Assembly: GCA_035561075.1 (NCBI GenBank)
Contig: DATMYF010000013.1
Coordinates: 67,568 to 131,567, forward strand
From: JAMCRM01 sp035561075
GTDB lineage: Bacteria > Acidobacteriota > Terriglobia > Bryobacterales > Bryobacteraceae
Length of the DNA stretch: 64,000 nt
Reading direction: 5' to 3'
A program made the position numbers and the translations under genes. Shown here piece after piece: positions 24,117-32,676 of the stretch (the first letter of the stretch is position 1; each line of letters begins with the position of its first letter). A model generated the notes under the pieces. The model made no database searches, was not told the DNA's origin, and saw only the letters and a list, made by a program, of their open reading frames with translations.

Positions 24117-27100
24117 ATATATCGAGCTGCTGGCGCGCTCCGCATTCAGCTTCCTGGAGGGTGCGTCTGTTCCGGAAGAGATGGCGGCCACGGCGGCGGA
24201 GATGGGGATGCCAGGGATGGCGCTCATCGACCGCGATGGCGTCTACGGCGCGCCGCGCTTCCACATGGCGGCGAAGACGGCCGGGATCCGGGCGCACATC
24301 GGGGCGGAGATCACGTGTACGAACGGCATCCGCTACCCGCTGATCGCCGAGACGCGCGAGGGCTACCGGAACCTGTGCCGCATGGTGACCCGCATGAAAT
24401 TGCGGGCCAAGAAGGGCGAGGGTGCGGCGGCGTTCGAGGAACTGGAGGAGTATGCGCGCGGGCTGATCTGCCTCACACGCCACCCGGATGAGCGGCTGGT
24501 GGAGGCTTTCGGCGAACGCAATGTGTTTGCCGCGCTCGAACGCCATATGCGGCGCGGCGAGGAGGCCGAAAATCAGGCGCTGGTGGAGCGTGCGGGGCGG
24601 CTGGGGATCGGGACTGTGGCCACCAACGCTCCGGCCTATGCGGTGCCGCGGCAGCGCGAGGTACTGGACGCCTTCACTGCCATCCGGAACCACACCACAC
24701 TGGCGCGAGCCGGACGGCTTCTCGAACAAAACGCGGAACGCCACATCAAACCGCCCGCCGAAATGGCGCGCCTGTTTGCCGATATCCCCGAAGCCATCGC
24801 CCGCACGAAGGAGATATCCGACCGCATCGAGTTCACCCTGGCGGACCTGGGGTACGAGTTCCCGCGTTACGCGGTGCCGGAGGGCGAGACCATGGCGTCA
24901 TTCCTGAGGAAGCGCACGGAGGAGGGGGCGCGCCGGCGGTACCGTCCGTATTACGAGCGCGCGCGGCAGCAGGTGGAGCGGGAACTGGCGCTGATTGAGA
25001 AGCTGAAGCTGGAAGGCTATTTCCTGATCGTCTGGGACATCGTGCGGTTCTGCCGTGAGAACGGGATTCTGGCGCAGGGGCGCGGGTCGGCGGCCAATAG
25101 CGCGGTGTGTTATTGCCTGGAGATCACGGCGGTGGACCCGGTGGGGATGGAGTTGCTGTTCGAGCGCTTCCTGTCGGAAGAACGTGGCGAATGGCCGGAC
25201 ATCGACATCGACCTGCCCAGCGGCGAGAAGCGCGAGCGCGTGATCCAGCATGTGTATGAGCGCTACGGGAAGCTGGGCGCGGCTATGACGGCCAACGTGA
25301 TCACGTATCGGGGGCGCTCGGCGGCGCGGGAGATCGGGAAAGCGCTGGGCTTCGAAGTGGAGACGTGCGCGGGGCTTTCGGGCCTGATCCGGTCGTGGGA
25401 GTGGAAGGACCCCGCGGACACGCCCGCGCGCAACTTCCGGGATGCCGGCCTCGACATCACGGACCCGCGCATCCGCAAATTTTTTGAGCTCTACCAGGCC
25501 GTGCAGGACCTGCCGCGGCACCTGGGGCAGCACTCGGGCGGGATGGTGATCTGCCAGGGGCAACTCGATTCCGTGGTGCCTCTGGAGCCCGCCAGTATGC
25601 CGGGGCGCGTGGTGGTGCAGTGGGATAAAGAAGACTGCGCGGACATGGGGATCATCAAGGTGGACCTGCTGGGGCTGGGGATGCTGGCGGTGATCGAGGA
25701 GACCATCGGGCGCGTGCGGGAGTCCTGCGGGGAGGAGGTGGACCTGGCGCACCTGCCGGCGGACGATCCGGCGGTGTATGGCGCTCTGCAGACGGCGGAC
25801 ACGGTGGGGATGTTCCAGGTGGAGAGCCGGGCGCAGATGTCCTGCCTGCCGCGGCTGCGGCCGAACAGGTTCTACGACATCGTGGTGCAGGTGGCGATCA
25901 TCCGGCCCGGCCCCATTGTGGGAAAGATGGTGCATCCATACTTGCAGCGGAGGCAGGGGCGCGAGCCGGTGGACTGCATGCACCCGGCGCTCGAACCGGT
26001 GCTGCGCCGGACCCTGGGGGTGCCGTTGTTCCAGGAGCAGTTACTGCGGATGGCGATGATCGTGGCGGGATTTTCGGGCGGGGAGGCGGAGGAGTTGCGG
26101 CGGGCCTTCGGGTTCAAGCGGTCCGAGAAGCGCATGCGCGACATCGAAGGCCGGCTGCGCGCGGGCATGGAGAAGAACGGCATCACGGGGGCGGTGCAGG
26201 ATCGCATCATCCTGGCGATTTCGTCGTTCGCGCTGTACGGCTTCCCGGAATCGCACTCCGCGAGTTTCGCGCTCATCGCGTACGCCAGCGCGTACTTGAA
26301 ATGCCATTACCTGGCGGCGTTCACCTGCGCGATGCTGAACAACCAGCCGATGGGGTTCTATGCGCCGGCGATCCTGATCAAAGATGCGCAGCGGCACGGG
26401 CTGCGGGTGCTGCCGGTGGATGTGACGCGATCGGGGTGGGATTGCAGCCTGGAGAGAGTGGAGGAAGTGCTATGCCTGCGTCTGGGGCTGCGGTATGTGC
26501 GCGGCTTACGGCAGCAGGCGGGGGAGGCGCTGGTGCGGGCGCGGGAGCGGGCGGCGTTCGCCTGCATCGACGACCTTGCCCTGCGGGTACCGGAACTGCG
26601 AAAAGACGAGATGAACATGCTTGCGGAGGTAGGGGCGCTGAATCCGCTGAAGAAGGTCCACCGGCGCGAGGCACTGTGGCAGGCGGGGCGCGCGGTGAAG
26701 CCGGTGGGACCGCTGCTGGAGCACCTGGATGAGCCCGACGCGGTGTCTCCACTGGCCATGATGAACACGGGGGAACGGTTGTCCGCCGATTTCCACGGCA
26801 CGGGGGTTACGGTGGGGCGGCATCCCCTGGCGCACCAGCGGGAAGAGTTGAACGCCATGGGGGTGACTCCTGCCGCTGCGCTGCCACGTGTGCCGGATGG
26901 ACGTCTGGTGCGGGTAGCGGGCGCGGTGATCGTGCGGCAGCGCCCCGGCACCGCCAAGGGCTTCGTCTTCCTCAGCATGGAGGATGAAACCGGGATCATG
27001 AACGTGATCGTGAACCCAGACCTGTTCGATCGCTACCGCCTGCTGCTGGTGGGGGAGCCGATGCTCCTGATCGACGGCGTGCTGCAGAACCTGGACAACA

Positions 27101-27183
27101 CGATTTCTGTAAAAGCGGGGCGGATTGCTTCCCTGCCCGCCGCACGCGAGCTCCCTGCGGCGCCTGCGCGTAGTTTCCACTAA
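24109..27183 (+). CDS. dnaE2: Error-prone DNA polymerase III alpha subunit DnaE2
   Basis: A 1024-residue C-family polymerase for translesion synthesis. An N-terminal PHP domain (ELLARSAFSFLEGAS, ALIDRDGVYG) leads to the polymerase core with GYFLIVWDIVRFCRENGI, QGRGSAANSAVCYCLEIT, the catalytic PDIDIDLPSGEKRE, DLLGLGML, ALQTADTVGMFQVESRAQM and FGFKRSEKRM. A helix-hairpin-helix (RYVRGLRQQAGEAL) and an OB domain (VRVAGAVIVRQRPGTAKGF) close it. FSFLEGAS and the short PHP/C-terminal layout, together with the imuA-imuB context, identify DnaE2 rather than the replicative DnaE1. ATG 24109 is within the imuB end. The convergent pseudogene ends 2 bases after its stop. Confidence 0.95.
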   Translation: MTEYIELLARSAFSFLEGASVPEEMAATAAEMGMPGMALIDRDGVYGAPRFHMAAKTAGIRAHIGAEITCTNGIRYPLIAETREGYRNLCRMVTRMKLRAKKGEGAAAFEELEEYARGLICLTRHPDERLVEAFGERNVFAALERHMRRGEEAENQALVERAGRLGIGTVATNAPAYAVPRQREVLDAFTAIRNHTTLARAGRLLEQNAERHIKPPAEMARLFADIPEAIARTKEISDRIEFTLADLGYEFPRYAVPEGETMASFLRKRTEEGARRRYRPYYERARQQVERELALIEKLKLEGYFLIVWDIVRFCRENGILAQGRGSAANSAVCYCLEITAVDPVGMELLFERFLSEERGEWPDIDIDLPSGEKRERVIQHVYERYGKLGAAMTANVITYRGRSAAREIGKALGFEVETCAGLSGLIRSWEWKDPADTPARNFRDAGLDITDPRIRKFFELYQAVQDLPRHLGQHSGGMVICQGQLDSVVPLEPASMPGRVVVQWDKEDCADMGIIKVDLLGLGMLAVIEETIGRVRESCGEEVDLAHLPADDPAVYGALQTADTVGMFQVESRAQMSCLPRLRPNRFYDIVVQVAIIRPGPIVGKMVHPYLQRRQGREPVDCMHPALEPVLRRTLGVPLFQEQLLRMAMIVAGFSGGEAEELRRAFGFKRSEKRMRDIEGRLRAGMEKNGITGAVQDRIILAISSFALYGFPESHSASFALIAYASAYLKCHYLAAFTCAMLNNQPMGFYAPAILIKDAQRHGLRVLPVDVTRSGWDCSLERVEEVLCLRLGLRYVRGLRQQAGEALVRARERAAFACIDDLALRVPELRKDEMNMLAEVGALNPLKKVHRREALWQAGRAVKPVGPLLEHLDEPDAVSPLAMMNTGERLSADFHGTGVTVGRHPLAHQREELNAMGVTPAAALPRVPDGRLVRVAGAVIVRQRPGTAKGFVFLSMEDETGIMNVIVNPDLFDRYRLLLVGEPMLLIDGVLQNLDNTISVKAGRIASLPAARELPAAPARSFH

Positions 27184-27185
27184 GG

Positions 27186-27820
27186 CTACTCGATGCGGAT
27201 GCCGCCTGAGCCAGTGGATAGGTCGAGCAGCGGGCCGCCTCCGCGAAGGGTCGCGTTGAGGTCGTTTTTGCCCACGGAGCCCTTGACGGTGACCGCTTGT
27301 TCCACATGGACGCCGCCCGACCCGGTGTGGGCCTTGACGGCCGCCTGGGCGGCCTGCTCCAGCCGGATGGCGCCCGAGCCAGTACGCGCCACGATGGTGC
27401 CGGCGATACCGGTGCCCTCGATGCCGCCACTGCCGGTATGAGCATCCACCCCGCCCTTGAGGCTTACCAGTTCGACGCGGCCGGAGCCGGTGTGCGCCCG
27501 GACCTCGCCTGCCACACGCGTGATGCAGACGGACCGGGCGGCACGGTGAGCTCGTAATTGATGGAGAGGCGCCGGCGGGCAATTCCTTCCTCAATGACAT
27601 CGATCCGGATGGTGTTGCCGGTCTGGCGTATGGGCGGGACGCGGACTTCCCGGCCTTCGGCGGCACGGACGGTAATGCCGCCGGCGTGCGTATTCAGGTC
27701 CAGCTCTACCGGTCCGGCCACGGTCAGGGTACGATCGAAGGAGGTTTCCCGCTCGAGTGCCATGGCCGGAAGCACGGCAGCGGCGAGTGCGAGCGTTCTG
27801 CTGGAAAGGTTAGCCCGTAT
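27186..27820 (-). pseudogene. Frameshifted DUF4097-type beta-helix protein, no start codon
   Basis: Two minus-strand frames together spell one protein. The first half has a signal-like LALAAAVLPAMA, then SFDRTLTVAGPVELDLNTHAGGITVRA and SINYELTVPPG. In the other frame, from about 27535 down, follows a run of short repeats, each with (A)HTGSG or RTGSG about every 20 residues, ending STGSGGIRIE. This HTGSG ladder is typical of DUF4097 beta-helix proteins of the cell surface. The frames change at about 27515-27540. At the expected start (27820-27818) the codon is ATA, not ATG or GTG. Both defects suggest a dead gene; a sequencing error could explain the frameshift but not easily both. Confidence 0.65.
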
Positions 27821-28478
27821 GACACGATATAAGCTCTTGATCCTGGGCGCGCCAGTGCTGATTTTGGCGCTGGCAGGTACGTTCTGCGGCGGCGGGAAAG
27901 AACCGGAACCGGCCCGCAAGACCGACGCGAAGCCCCCGGCCGAGCCGAAAGTACTGCAATTTTACTCCAGCGTTCCTGCGGTGGCGCGCGGCGAGCAGGC
28001 CCTGCTCTGTTACGGGGTGGAAAACGCCGAGGCCGTACGGATCGAACCGGCAGTAGAGCCGCTCAAGCCGGCCTACAGCCGCTGCGTGGCGGTGACCCCC
28101 CGGGACACCACCCGGTATACCCTCACCGTTGAGGGTGCGGGAGGCCGGACGGCCACCGCTACCCTAACGGTTCAGGTGCAGGCGGGGGCACGAAAAGCGG
28201 CGGCGCCAGCTCCGGCTGCCACGGCGGCATCCGGCTCCGGACCGGTGATCGCCTCCTTCCGGACGGAGACGAAGCAGGATGCCGGAGGCGCCATCACGCT
28301 GCTGTGCTATGAGGTGGAGCAGGCCGAGGCGGTGGCGATCGAGCCCGGGGTGATGCCGCGCAGCGGGGCCCTGCGCGGTTGCCTCGGCGTGGCTCCGAAG
28401 CAGCCTACCACTTACTTCCTGACGGCTTTCGGCCGCGGCGGTAAGACGGCGCGCCGTGCCTTGACAGTGGGGAAATAG
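27819..28478 (+). CDS. Membrane-anchored or secreted protein with two Ig-like repeats
   Basis: A 219-residue protein. After MTRYK comes a hydrophobic segment (LLILGAPVLILALAGTFC) that is a signal anchor or an atypical lipoprotein signal. A charged linker leads to two homologous repeats of about 75 residues: LQFYSSVPAVARGEQALLCYGV ... RCVAV ... TRYTLTV and IASFRTETKQDAGGAITLLCYEV ... GCLGV ... TTYFLTA. Each has one Cys pair at the same place, probably a disulphide, and looks like a small beta-sandwich. A Pro/Ala linker joins them. The role is unknown. It sits directly upstream of the chemosensory operon but a promoter lies between. Confidence 0.8.
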   Translation: MTRYKLLILGAPVLILALAGTFCGGGKEPEPARKTDAKPPAEPKVLQFYSSVPAVARGEQALLCYGVENAEAVRIEPAVEPLKPAYSRCVAVTPRDTTRYTLTVEGAGGRTATATLTVQVQAGARKAAAPAPAATAASGSGPVIASFRTETKQDAGGAITLLCYEVEQAEAVAIEPGVMPRSGALRGCLGVAPKQPTTYFLTAFGRGGKTARRALTVGK

Positions 28479-28488
28479 CGGCTCCGGA

Positions 28489-28494
28489 TATAAT
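28489..28494 (+). promoter_or_regulatory. -10 box of the chemosensory operon
   Basis: A perfect TATAAT in an AT-rich stretch, about 50 bases before ATG 28546. No -35 box is seen at standard spacing; the TTGACA at 28461 is 22 bases away and is part of the previous coding sequence. Confidence 0.5.
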
Positions 28495-28545
28495 AAAAAT
28501 CGTTCAGGCGGATGCTGATCGTCTGCCCCAGGTAAGAACTCTCGC

Positions 28546-29052
28546 ATGGCTGAATGGAATGCGCCGGTTTCCGCCCTGCTTTTATTTGAAATAGCCGGTG
28601 AGAACTGCGCGATTCCGGCCGGCAGAGTTGCCGAAATTGTACCTATTCCCGCGCTGGCGCGATTTCCGGGATCGCCATCAGTACTCGAAGGCGTTCTCAA
28701 CCTGCGCGGTACGGCGGTGCCGGTAATCCGGCTCGACCGCCTCTTCGGCAGACAGCCGTCGCACCCCGGACTGTACGCGCACGTGGTGGTGCTGCGCGAT
28801 ACGAACCCCCGGAGCGCGCTGCTTGTGGACCGTGTTCTGGATGTGGTGGCGCCTCTCCCGGACGCCTACCGGCCGGTGGCGGAGCAGAACTCCTTTAATG
28901 ACTGCGCGGTGGCCGAAGTGGAGGTGGCCGGCCGCGCCGTACATGTCCTTTCCCCCGACCGGCTGCTCCTCAACAAAGAGCGGCAGGTGATTGTCGAATT
29001 CGAAGCTCTCGGGCGGCAATACCTGGCGGATCTTGAGAGGGGTGATGGATGA
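28546..29052 (+). CDS. CheW-like adaptor, WspB/D type (first of two)
   Basis: A 168-residue CheW-domain protein that would couple the receptor to the CheA kinase. Recognisable blocks are LLLFEIAGENCAIPAGRVAEIVPI, VLEGVLNLRGTAVPVIRLDRLFG, LLVDRVLDVV and VHVLSPDRLLL. It opens a seven-gene operon and overlaps the cheR gene by 4 bases. Two CheW proteins and a TPR-bearing CheR in the same operon match WspB, WspC and WspD of the Wsp system. Confidence 0.92.
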   Translation: MAEWNAPVSALLLFEIAGENCAIPAGRVAEIVPIPALARFPGSPSVLEGVLNLRGTAVPVIRLDRLFGRQPSHPGLYAHVVVLRDTNPRSALLVDRVLDVVAPLPDAYRPVAEQNSFNDCAVAEVEVAGRAVHVLSPDRLLLNKERQVIVEFEALGRQYLADLERGDG

Positions 29053-30431
29053 AGGCGCGCCAGGTTCTCGAAGACCCCGGGTATCCGCACCTGAAGGCAG
29101 AGATCATTGCCGCCACGGGCATGAATTATTACGAGGACCGCGACTCCGAAGTAGCCGAGCGCATCGGCCGGAGGCTCGCGGCTACGGGTGCGCCGAACTG
29201 CACCTTCTACGAGACACTGCTCAAGCAATCCGCGCGGGGCCGGGAGGAGATGGACGCGCTGATCGCCGAATTCACCATAGGGGAGACGTATTTCTTCCGG
29301 CACCGGGAGCAGTTCGACCTGCTCCGCACTACTGTCTTCCCGGAACTGCTCGAGCGGCGGCGCGCCTCCCGAAAGCTGCGGATCTGGAGCGCCGGCTGTG
29401 CCACGGGCGCCGAGCCGTACTCGATTTCCATACTGCTGCGACTGCACTTTGCCGAGCAGATTGCGGGCTGGGACATCTCGATTCTGGGCACGGATATCAA
29501 CCGTGCATTTCTGGCACGCGCCCAGGAGGGTATTTACGAAAAATGGGCATTTCGGGAGGGTTCCCACGACCTCGTGGAAAGGTGCTTCAAGCCGGTGGGG
29601 GAGCACAGGTGGGCGCTCCGCACGGAATTTCGGGAGGGTGTCTCGTTCCGCTATCAGAACCTGGTGGCGGACCTGCCGCCTTCCGGGCCGGATGGCGATC
29701 GTTTCGACCTCGTGCTGTGCCGCAACGTCCTGATCTACTTCGACCGGCCCAGGATGCGCGAAGTGGCAGCCGGGCTGTACGATTCGCTCGCTGATGGCGG
29801 CTGGCTGGTGGTGGGGCATGCGGAACCGAGTGCCGAGGTGTTCCGCGCCTTCAGCACAGTATCGATAGCCGGGGGCATTACAGCGTACCGGAAACTTGAG
29901 GACGAGGCGATCGAGTCACCCCAGACGCTCGCGCCGCCCCAGGAGCCCGAAGCGGTGACGTTCTTCCCGGTTGTGGAACTGCCGCCCGCGCCGGAACCGG
30001 CTATCGCTTCGCTGCCGCCGTCACCCGCCCAGCCCGTGCGAATCGAGGAAGTGCGCGGACTCGCCGACCGGGGCCATTGGCAGGAGGCCGCTTTGAAATG
30101 CCGGTCGATCCTGACGTCGAACGGGCTGGACCCGGCGGCACACTTCACCCTGGCGCTGATTCTGGAGCATACGGGCGACGTCCGGGAGGCCGAGCGGTCT
30201 CTGCGCGCGGCCGTCTACCTGGACCGCGGCTTCGCCCTGGCACACTATCACCTGGGGCTGCTGCTGCATAGACGCCGTGCCGCCAGGGAAGCCCTGCGCG
30301 CCTTTCAGAACGTGCTGGAACTGCTGGCCGCCGTTCCCGCGGAGCAACTTGTGGAGCACGGCGACGGTATAACCGCAACGGAGTTGCGGGAATTGGCGAG
30401 GGTTCATCTGGAGCTATTGGGAGCCGTATGA
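29049..30431 (+). CDS. CheR methyltransferase with C-terminal TPR domain (WspC-like)
   Basis: A 460-residue receptor methyltransferase. The N-terminal helical domain contains FTIGETYFFRHREQFDLL. The SAM-binding domain contains LRIWSAGCATGAEPYSISILL, LGTDINRAFLARAQEGIY and DLVLCRNVLIYFDRP. After a Pro-rich linker (about 295-335) a TPR-type region follows (ALKCRSILTSNGLDPAAHFTLALILEHTGDVREAERSLRAAVYLDRGFALAHYHLGLLLH). It adds methyl groups to receptor glutamates. WspC proteins carry the same TPR extension. Overlaps of 4 bases link it to the CheW genes on both sides. Confidence 0.95.
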   Translation: MKARQVLEDPGYPHLKAEIIAATGMNYYEDRDSEVAERIGRRLAATGAPNCTFYETLLKQSARGREEMDALIAEFTIGETYFFRHREQFDLLRTTVFPELLERRRASRKLRIWSAGCATGAEPYSISILLRLHFAEQIAGWDISILGTDINRAFLARAQEGIYEKWAFREGSHDLVERCFKPVGEHRWALRTEFREGVSFRYQNLVADLPPSGPDGDRFDLVLCRNVLIYFDRPRMREVAAGLYDSLADGGWLVVGHAEPSAEVFRAFSTVSIAGGITAYRKLEDEAIESPQTLAPPQEPEAVTFFPVVELPPAPEPAIASLPPSPAQPVRIEEVRGLADRGHWQEAALKCRSILTSNGLDPAAHFTLALILEHTGDVREAERSLRAAVYLDRGFALAHYHLGLLLHRRRAAREALRAFQNVLELLAAVPAEQLVEHGDGITATELRELARVHLELLGAV

Positions 30432-31000
30432 GGAAGTATCGCGAGATCGACTGGGCAGCCACCCGGAGACAACTGGAGCGCAGCCGGGAGGCGGTAGAGC
30501 GGAGCCTCGAGCCGGACGCGGAAAAGGTTGCCGCGATTCTTCGCGCGCGCGCGGAACGGCTGGCGCAACCGCCTGCTGCCGAGCCCCAGGAGGACCAGGA
30601 ATCCACGGTGCTCGTGTTCCAACTTGGGGAGGACCGCTACGGCATCGACCTGGAACGGGTCACGCAAGTGATCTCGAACCCGCCCTGCGCTCCGGTGCCG
30701 GGAGCGCCTGAGCAATTGGCCGGCGTAATCCAGGTGCGGGGGGAGATTCGGCCTGTCTGGGATACGGCGAGGCTGCTCGGCCGCGCCGACGATGCGGCCG
30801 GGGATTCCGTGCAGGTGCTGCTTCTCAACGGTAAAAGACGGGAATTCGGGCTGCGCGTGGACCGCATTGAGGGAATCAGCCGTTTCCGCGCGGGCGAGCG
30901 TCGGGCGGCGCAGGGGCAACCCGGGTACGTGCGATACGTTACAGAAGACTTGGTTGCGGTTGTGGATCTCGAAGAATTGCTCAAACAAACACTCTCATGA
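30428..31000 (+). CDS. CheW-like adaptor, WspB/D type (second of two)
   Basis: A 190-residue CheW protein with an extra basic N-terminal helix of about 55 residues (WAATRRQLERSREAVERSLEPD) ahead of the domain. The domain shows TVLVFQLGEDRYGIDLERVTQVI, LAGVIQVRGEIRPVWDTARLLG and VAVVDLEELL. The N-terminal extension is the feature that distinguishes WspD-type CheW proteins. It overlaps the cheR and mcp genes by 4 bases each. Confidence 0.92.
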   Translation: MRKYREIDWAATRRQLERSREAVERSLEPDAEKVAAILRARAERLAQPPAAEPQEDQESTVLVFQLGEDRYGIDLERVTQVISNPPCAPVPGAPEQLAGVIQVRGEIRPVWDTARLLGRADDAAGDSVQVLLLNGKRREFGLRVDRIEGISRFRAGERRAAQGQPGYVRYVTEDLVAVVDLEELLKQTLS

Positions 31001-32676
31001 ACAATATGCGGATCGGCACGCGGATTCTGCTCGGTTTCGGAATGGTGGTGGCGCTGACGGTCGGGATGGGCCTATACGCGCTCAAACAGCAGGCCAACGT
31101 TCGGAAGTTCAGCAGCGAGATTGATACGCGCGATGCGCGGATACTCGACACGCTGCGCCAAATTGCCGGCGCCGAAGGCCGGATGCGGGCGCTCCGGGGA
31201 CACGCCATGGTGTATCACCTGCTGGCGCGGCAACGCACGCCGGTCGGCGACCCAAAGACTTTACAGCAGGAGTGGATGCAAAGCAGAAACCAGAACCTGC
31301 GCCTTCTTTCCGAGCTGGACGCGAGCGCGGCCGCCTACGAGCGCGACGCTGTTTCACCGCTACGCAAGGCACAGTGGCGCAGAATCCAGACGGCCGCGCG
31401 GGAATCCCAGGACGCCCTCAGGGCGCTCACGGGCGAGGCGGAGATGCAGTTCGAACTGGCGACCCGAACCGACCTCTCCGAGATGACCAGGCGGCTGCCC
31501 GTTATCGAGAAGCTGCGCGAGACTTTCGAGTCGAAGATTATGGAAGCGCAGCGGTTGACCGAAGAGCAGGTAGCCCTTGGCCGTTCCGAGATCGATGGGT
31601 ACTTTGACGAGACCCGGAACTCGGTGGCCGCCGCGGTGGTGCTGGCCGCGCTGCTGGGGATCCTGCTCACCATCCTGATCCAGCGCTCGATCACCGGACC
31701 CCTGGATGTCTTTATGCGTTTTGTCGAGCAGGTAGGACATGGGGACCTGACCAAGGAGGCCCCGGCATCCCGGGCGGACGAACTGGGCGACCTCGCCCGC
31801 AGTCTGAATCAGATGGTGGTGGGGCTCAAAGACGTGGCCAGCCAGGCGCGGCGCATGGCGGAGGACTTGGGCGCGGCTACGGCGGAGATTCTGGCCTCTA
31901 CGCAACAACAGGCGGCGAGCACCGCGGAGCAGGCGGCGGCGGTGCAGCAGGCCAATGCAACGATGTCCCAGATTACGCAGGCGGGCTCCCAGATATCGGA
32001 CCGGGCGAGGCAGGTGGCGGCGTCCGCGGAAGCCACGTCGGGAGCCAGCTCGGCGGGGCTCCAGTCCGTGCAGAATACGGCACTCACGATGGAGCGGATT
32101 CGCGAGCAGGCCGAAGCGGTGGCGGATAACGTGATCGCGCTCAGCGAGAAGACACAGGCCATCGGGGAGATCATCTCGACGGTAAACGACATTGCCGAGC
32201 AATCGCACCTGCTGGCGCTCAATGCGGCCATCGAAGCCGCCGCAGCGGGGGAACACGGGCGCAGCTTCTCGGTGGTGGCGAGCGAGATGAAGAACCTGGC
32301 GGACCAGTCCAAACAGGCAACCGTACAGGTGCGCTCGATTTTGGGCGATATACAGAAGGCTATCAACAGCTCCGTGATGCTCACGGAGGAGGCCGTAAAG
32401 CGCGTCGAATCCGGGCGGCAGCAGGCGGGGTCGGCGGACCGGGCCATCCGGGCCCTGACGGACAACATCGAGGAGAGCGTGCGGGCGTTTCAACAAATTG
32501 TTGCGGGCAGCAGCCAGCAGCAGATCGGCTTTGAACAGGTAACCCAGGCATTCCGGAGCATCGGGGTGGCCACGCAGCAGACGGCCACGAGTACGCGGCA
32601 GTCGGAGAAGGCAGCCGCGAATCTGAATTCCCTGGCCCAGCAGTTGCGGGCCGTAGTGGAGAGATACCGGATTTGA
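30997..32676 (+). CDS. Methyl-accepting chemoreceptor (WspA-like)
   Basis: A 559-residue transmembrane receptor. Helix 1 is about residues 9-29 (ILLGFGMVVALTVGMGLYAL) and helix 2 about 208-230 (VAAAVVLAALLGILLTILIQ). Between them is a helical periplasmic domain of about 175 residues of four-helix-bundle type. A HAMP domain and a long signalling hairpin follow; the tip reads EQSHLLALNAAIEAAAAGEHGRSFSVVASEMKNLADQS. There is no C-terminal CheR-tethering pentapeptide (it ends VVERYRI). Overlaps cheA by 4 bases. The stimulus is unknown; Wsp receptors respond to surface contact. Confidence 0.93.
   Translation: MNNMRIGTRILLGFGMVVALTVGMGLYALKQQANVRKFSSEIDTRDARILDTLRQIAGAEGRMRALRGHAMVYHLLARQRTPVGDPKTLQQEWMQSRNQNLRLLSELDASAAAYERDAVSPLRKAQWRRIQTAARESQDALRALTGEAEMQFELATRTDLSEMTRRLPVIEKLRETFESKIMEAQRLTEEQVALGRSEIDGYFDETRNSVAAAVVLAALLGILLTILIQRSITGPLDVFMRFVEQVGHGDLTKEAPASRADELGDLARSLNQMVVGLKDVASQARRMAEDLGAATAEILASTQQQAASTAEQAAAVQQANATMSQITQAGSQISDRARQVAASAEATSGASSAGLQSVQNTALTMERIREQAEAVADNVIALSEKTQAIGEIISTVNDIAEQSHLLALNAAIEAAAAGEHGRSFSVVASEMKNLADQSKQATVQVRSILGDIQKAINSSVMLTEEAVKRVESGRQQAGSADRAIRALTDNIEESVRAFQQIVAGSSQQQIGFEQVTQAFRSIGVATQQTATSTRQSEKAAANLNSLAQQLRAVVERYRI

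Noticed and set aside
28461..28466. TTGACA as the -35 box of the chemosensory operon
   Set aside because: It is 22 bases from the TATAAT box, too far, and encodes the last residues of the Ig-like repeat protein.
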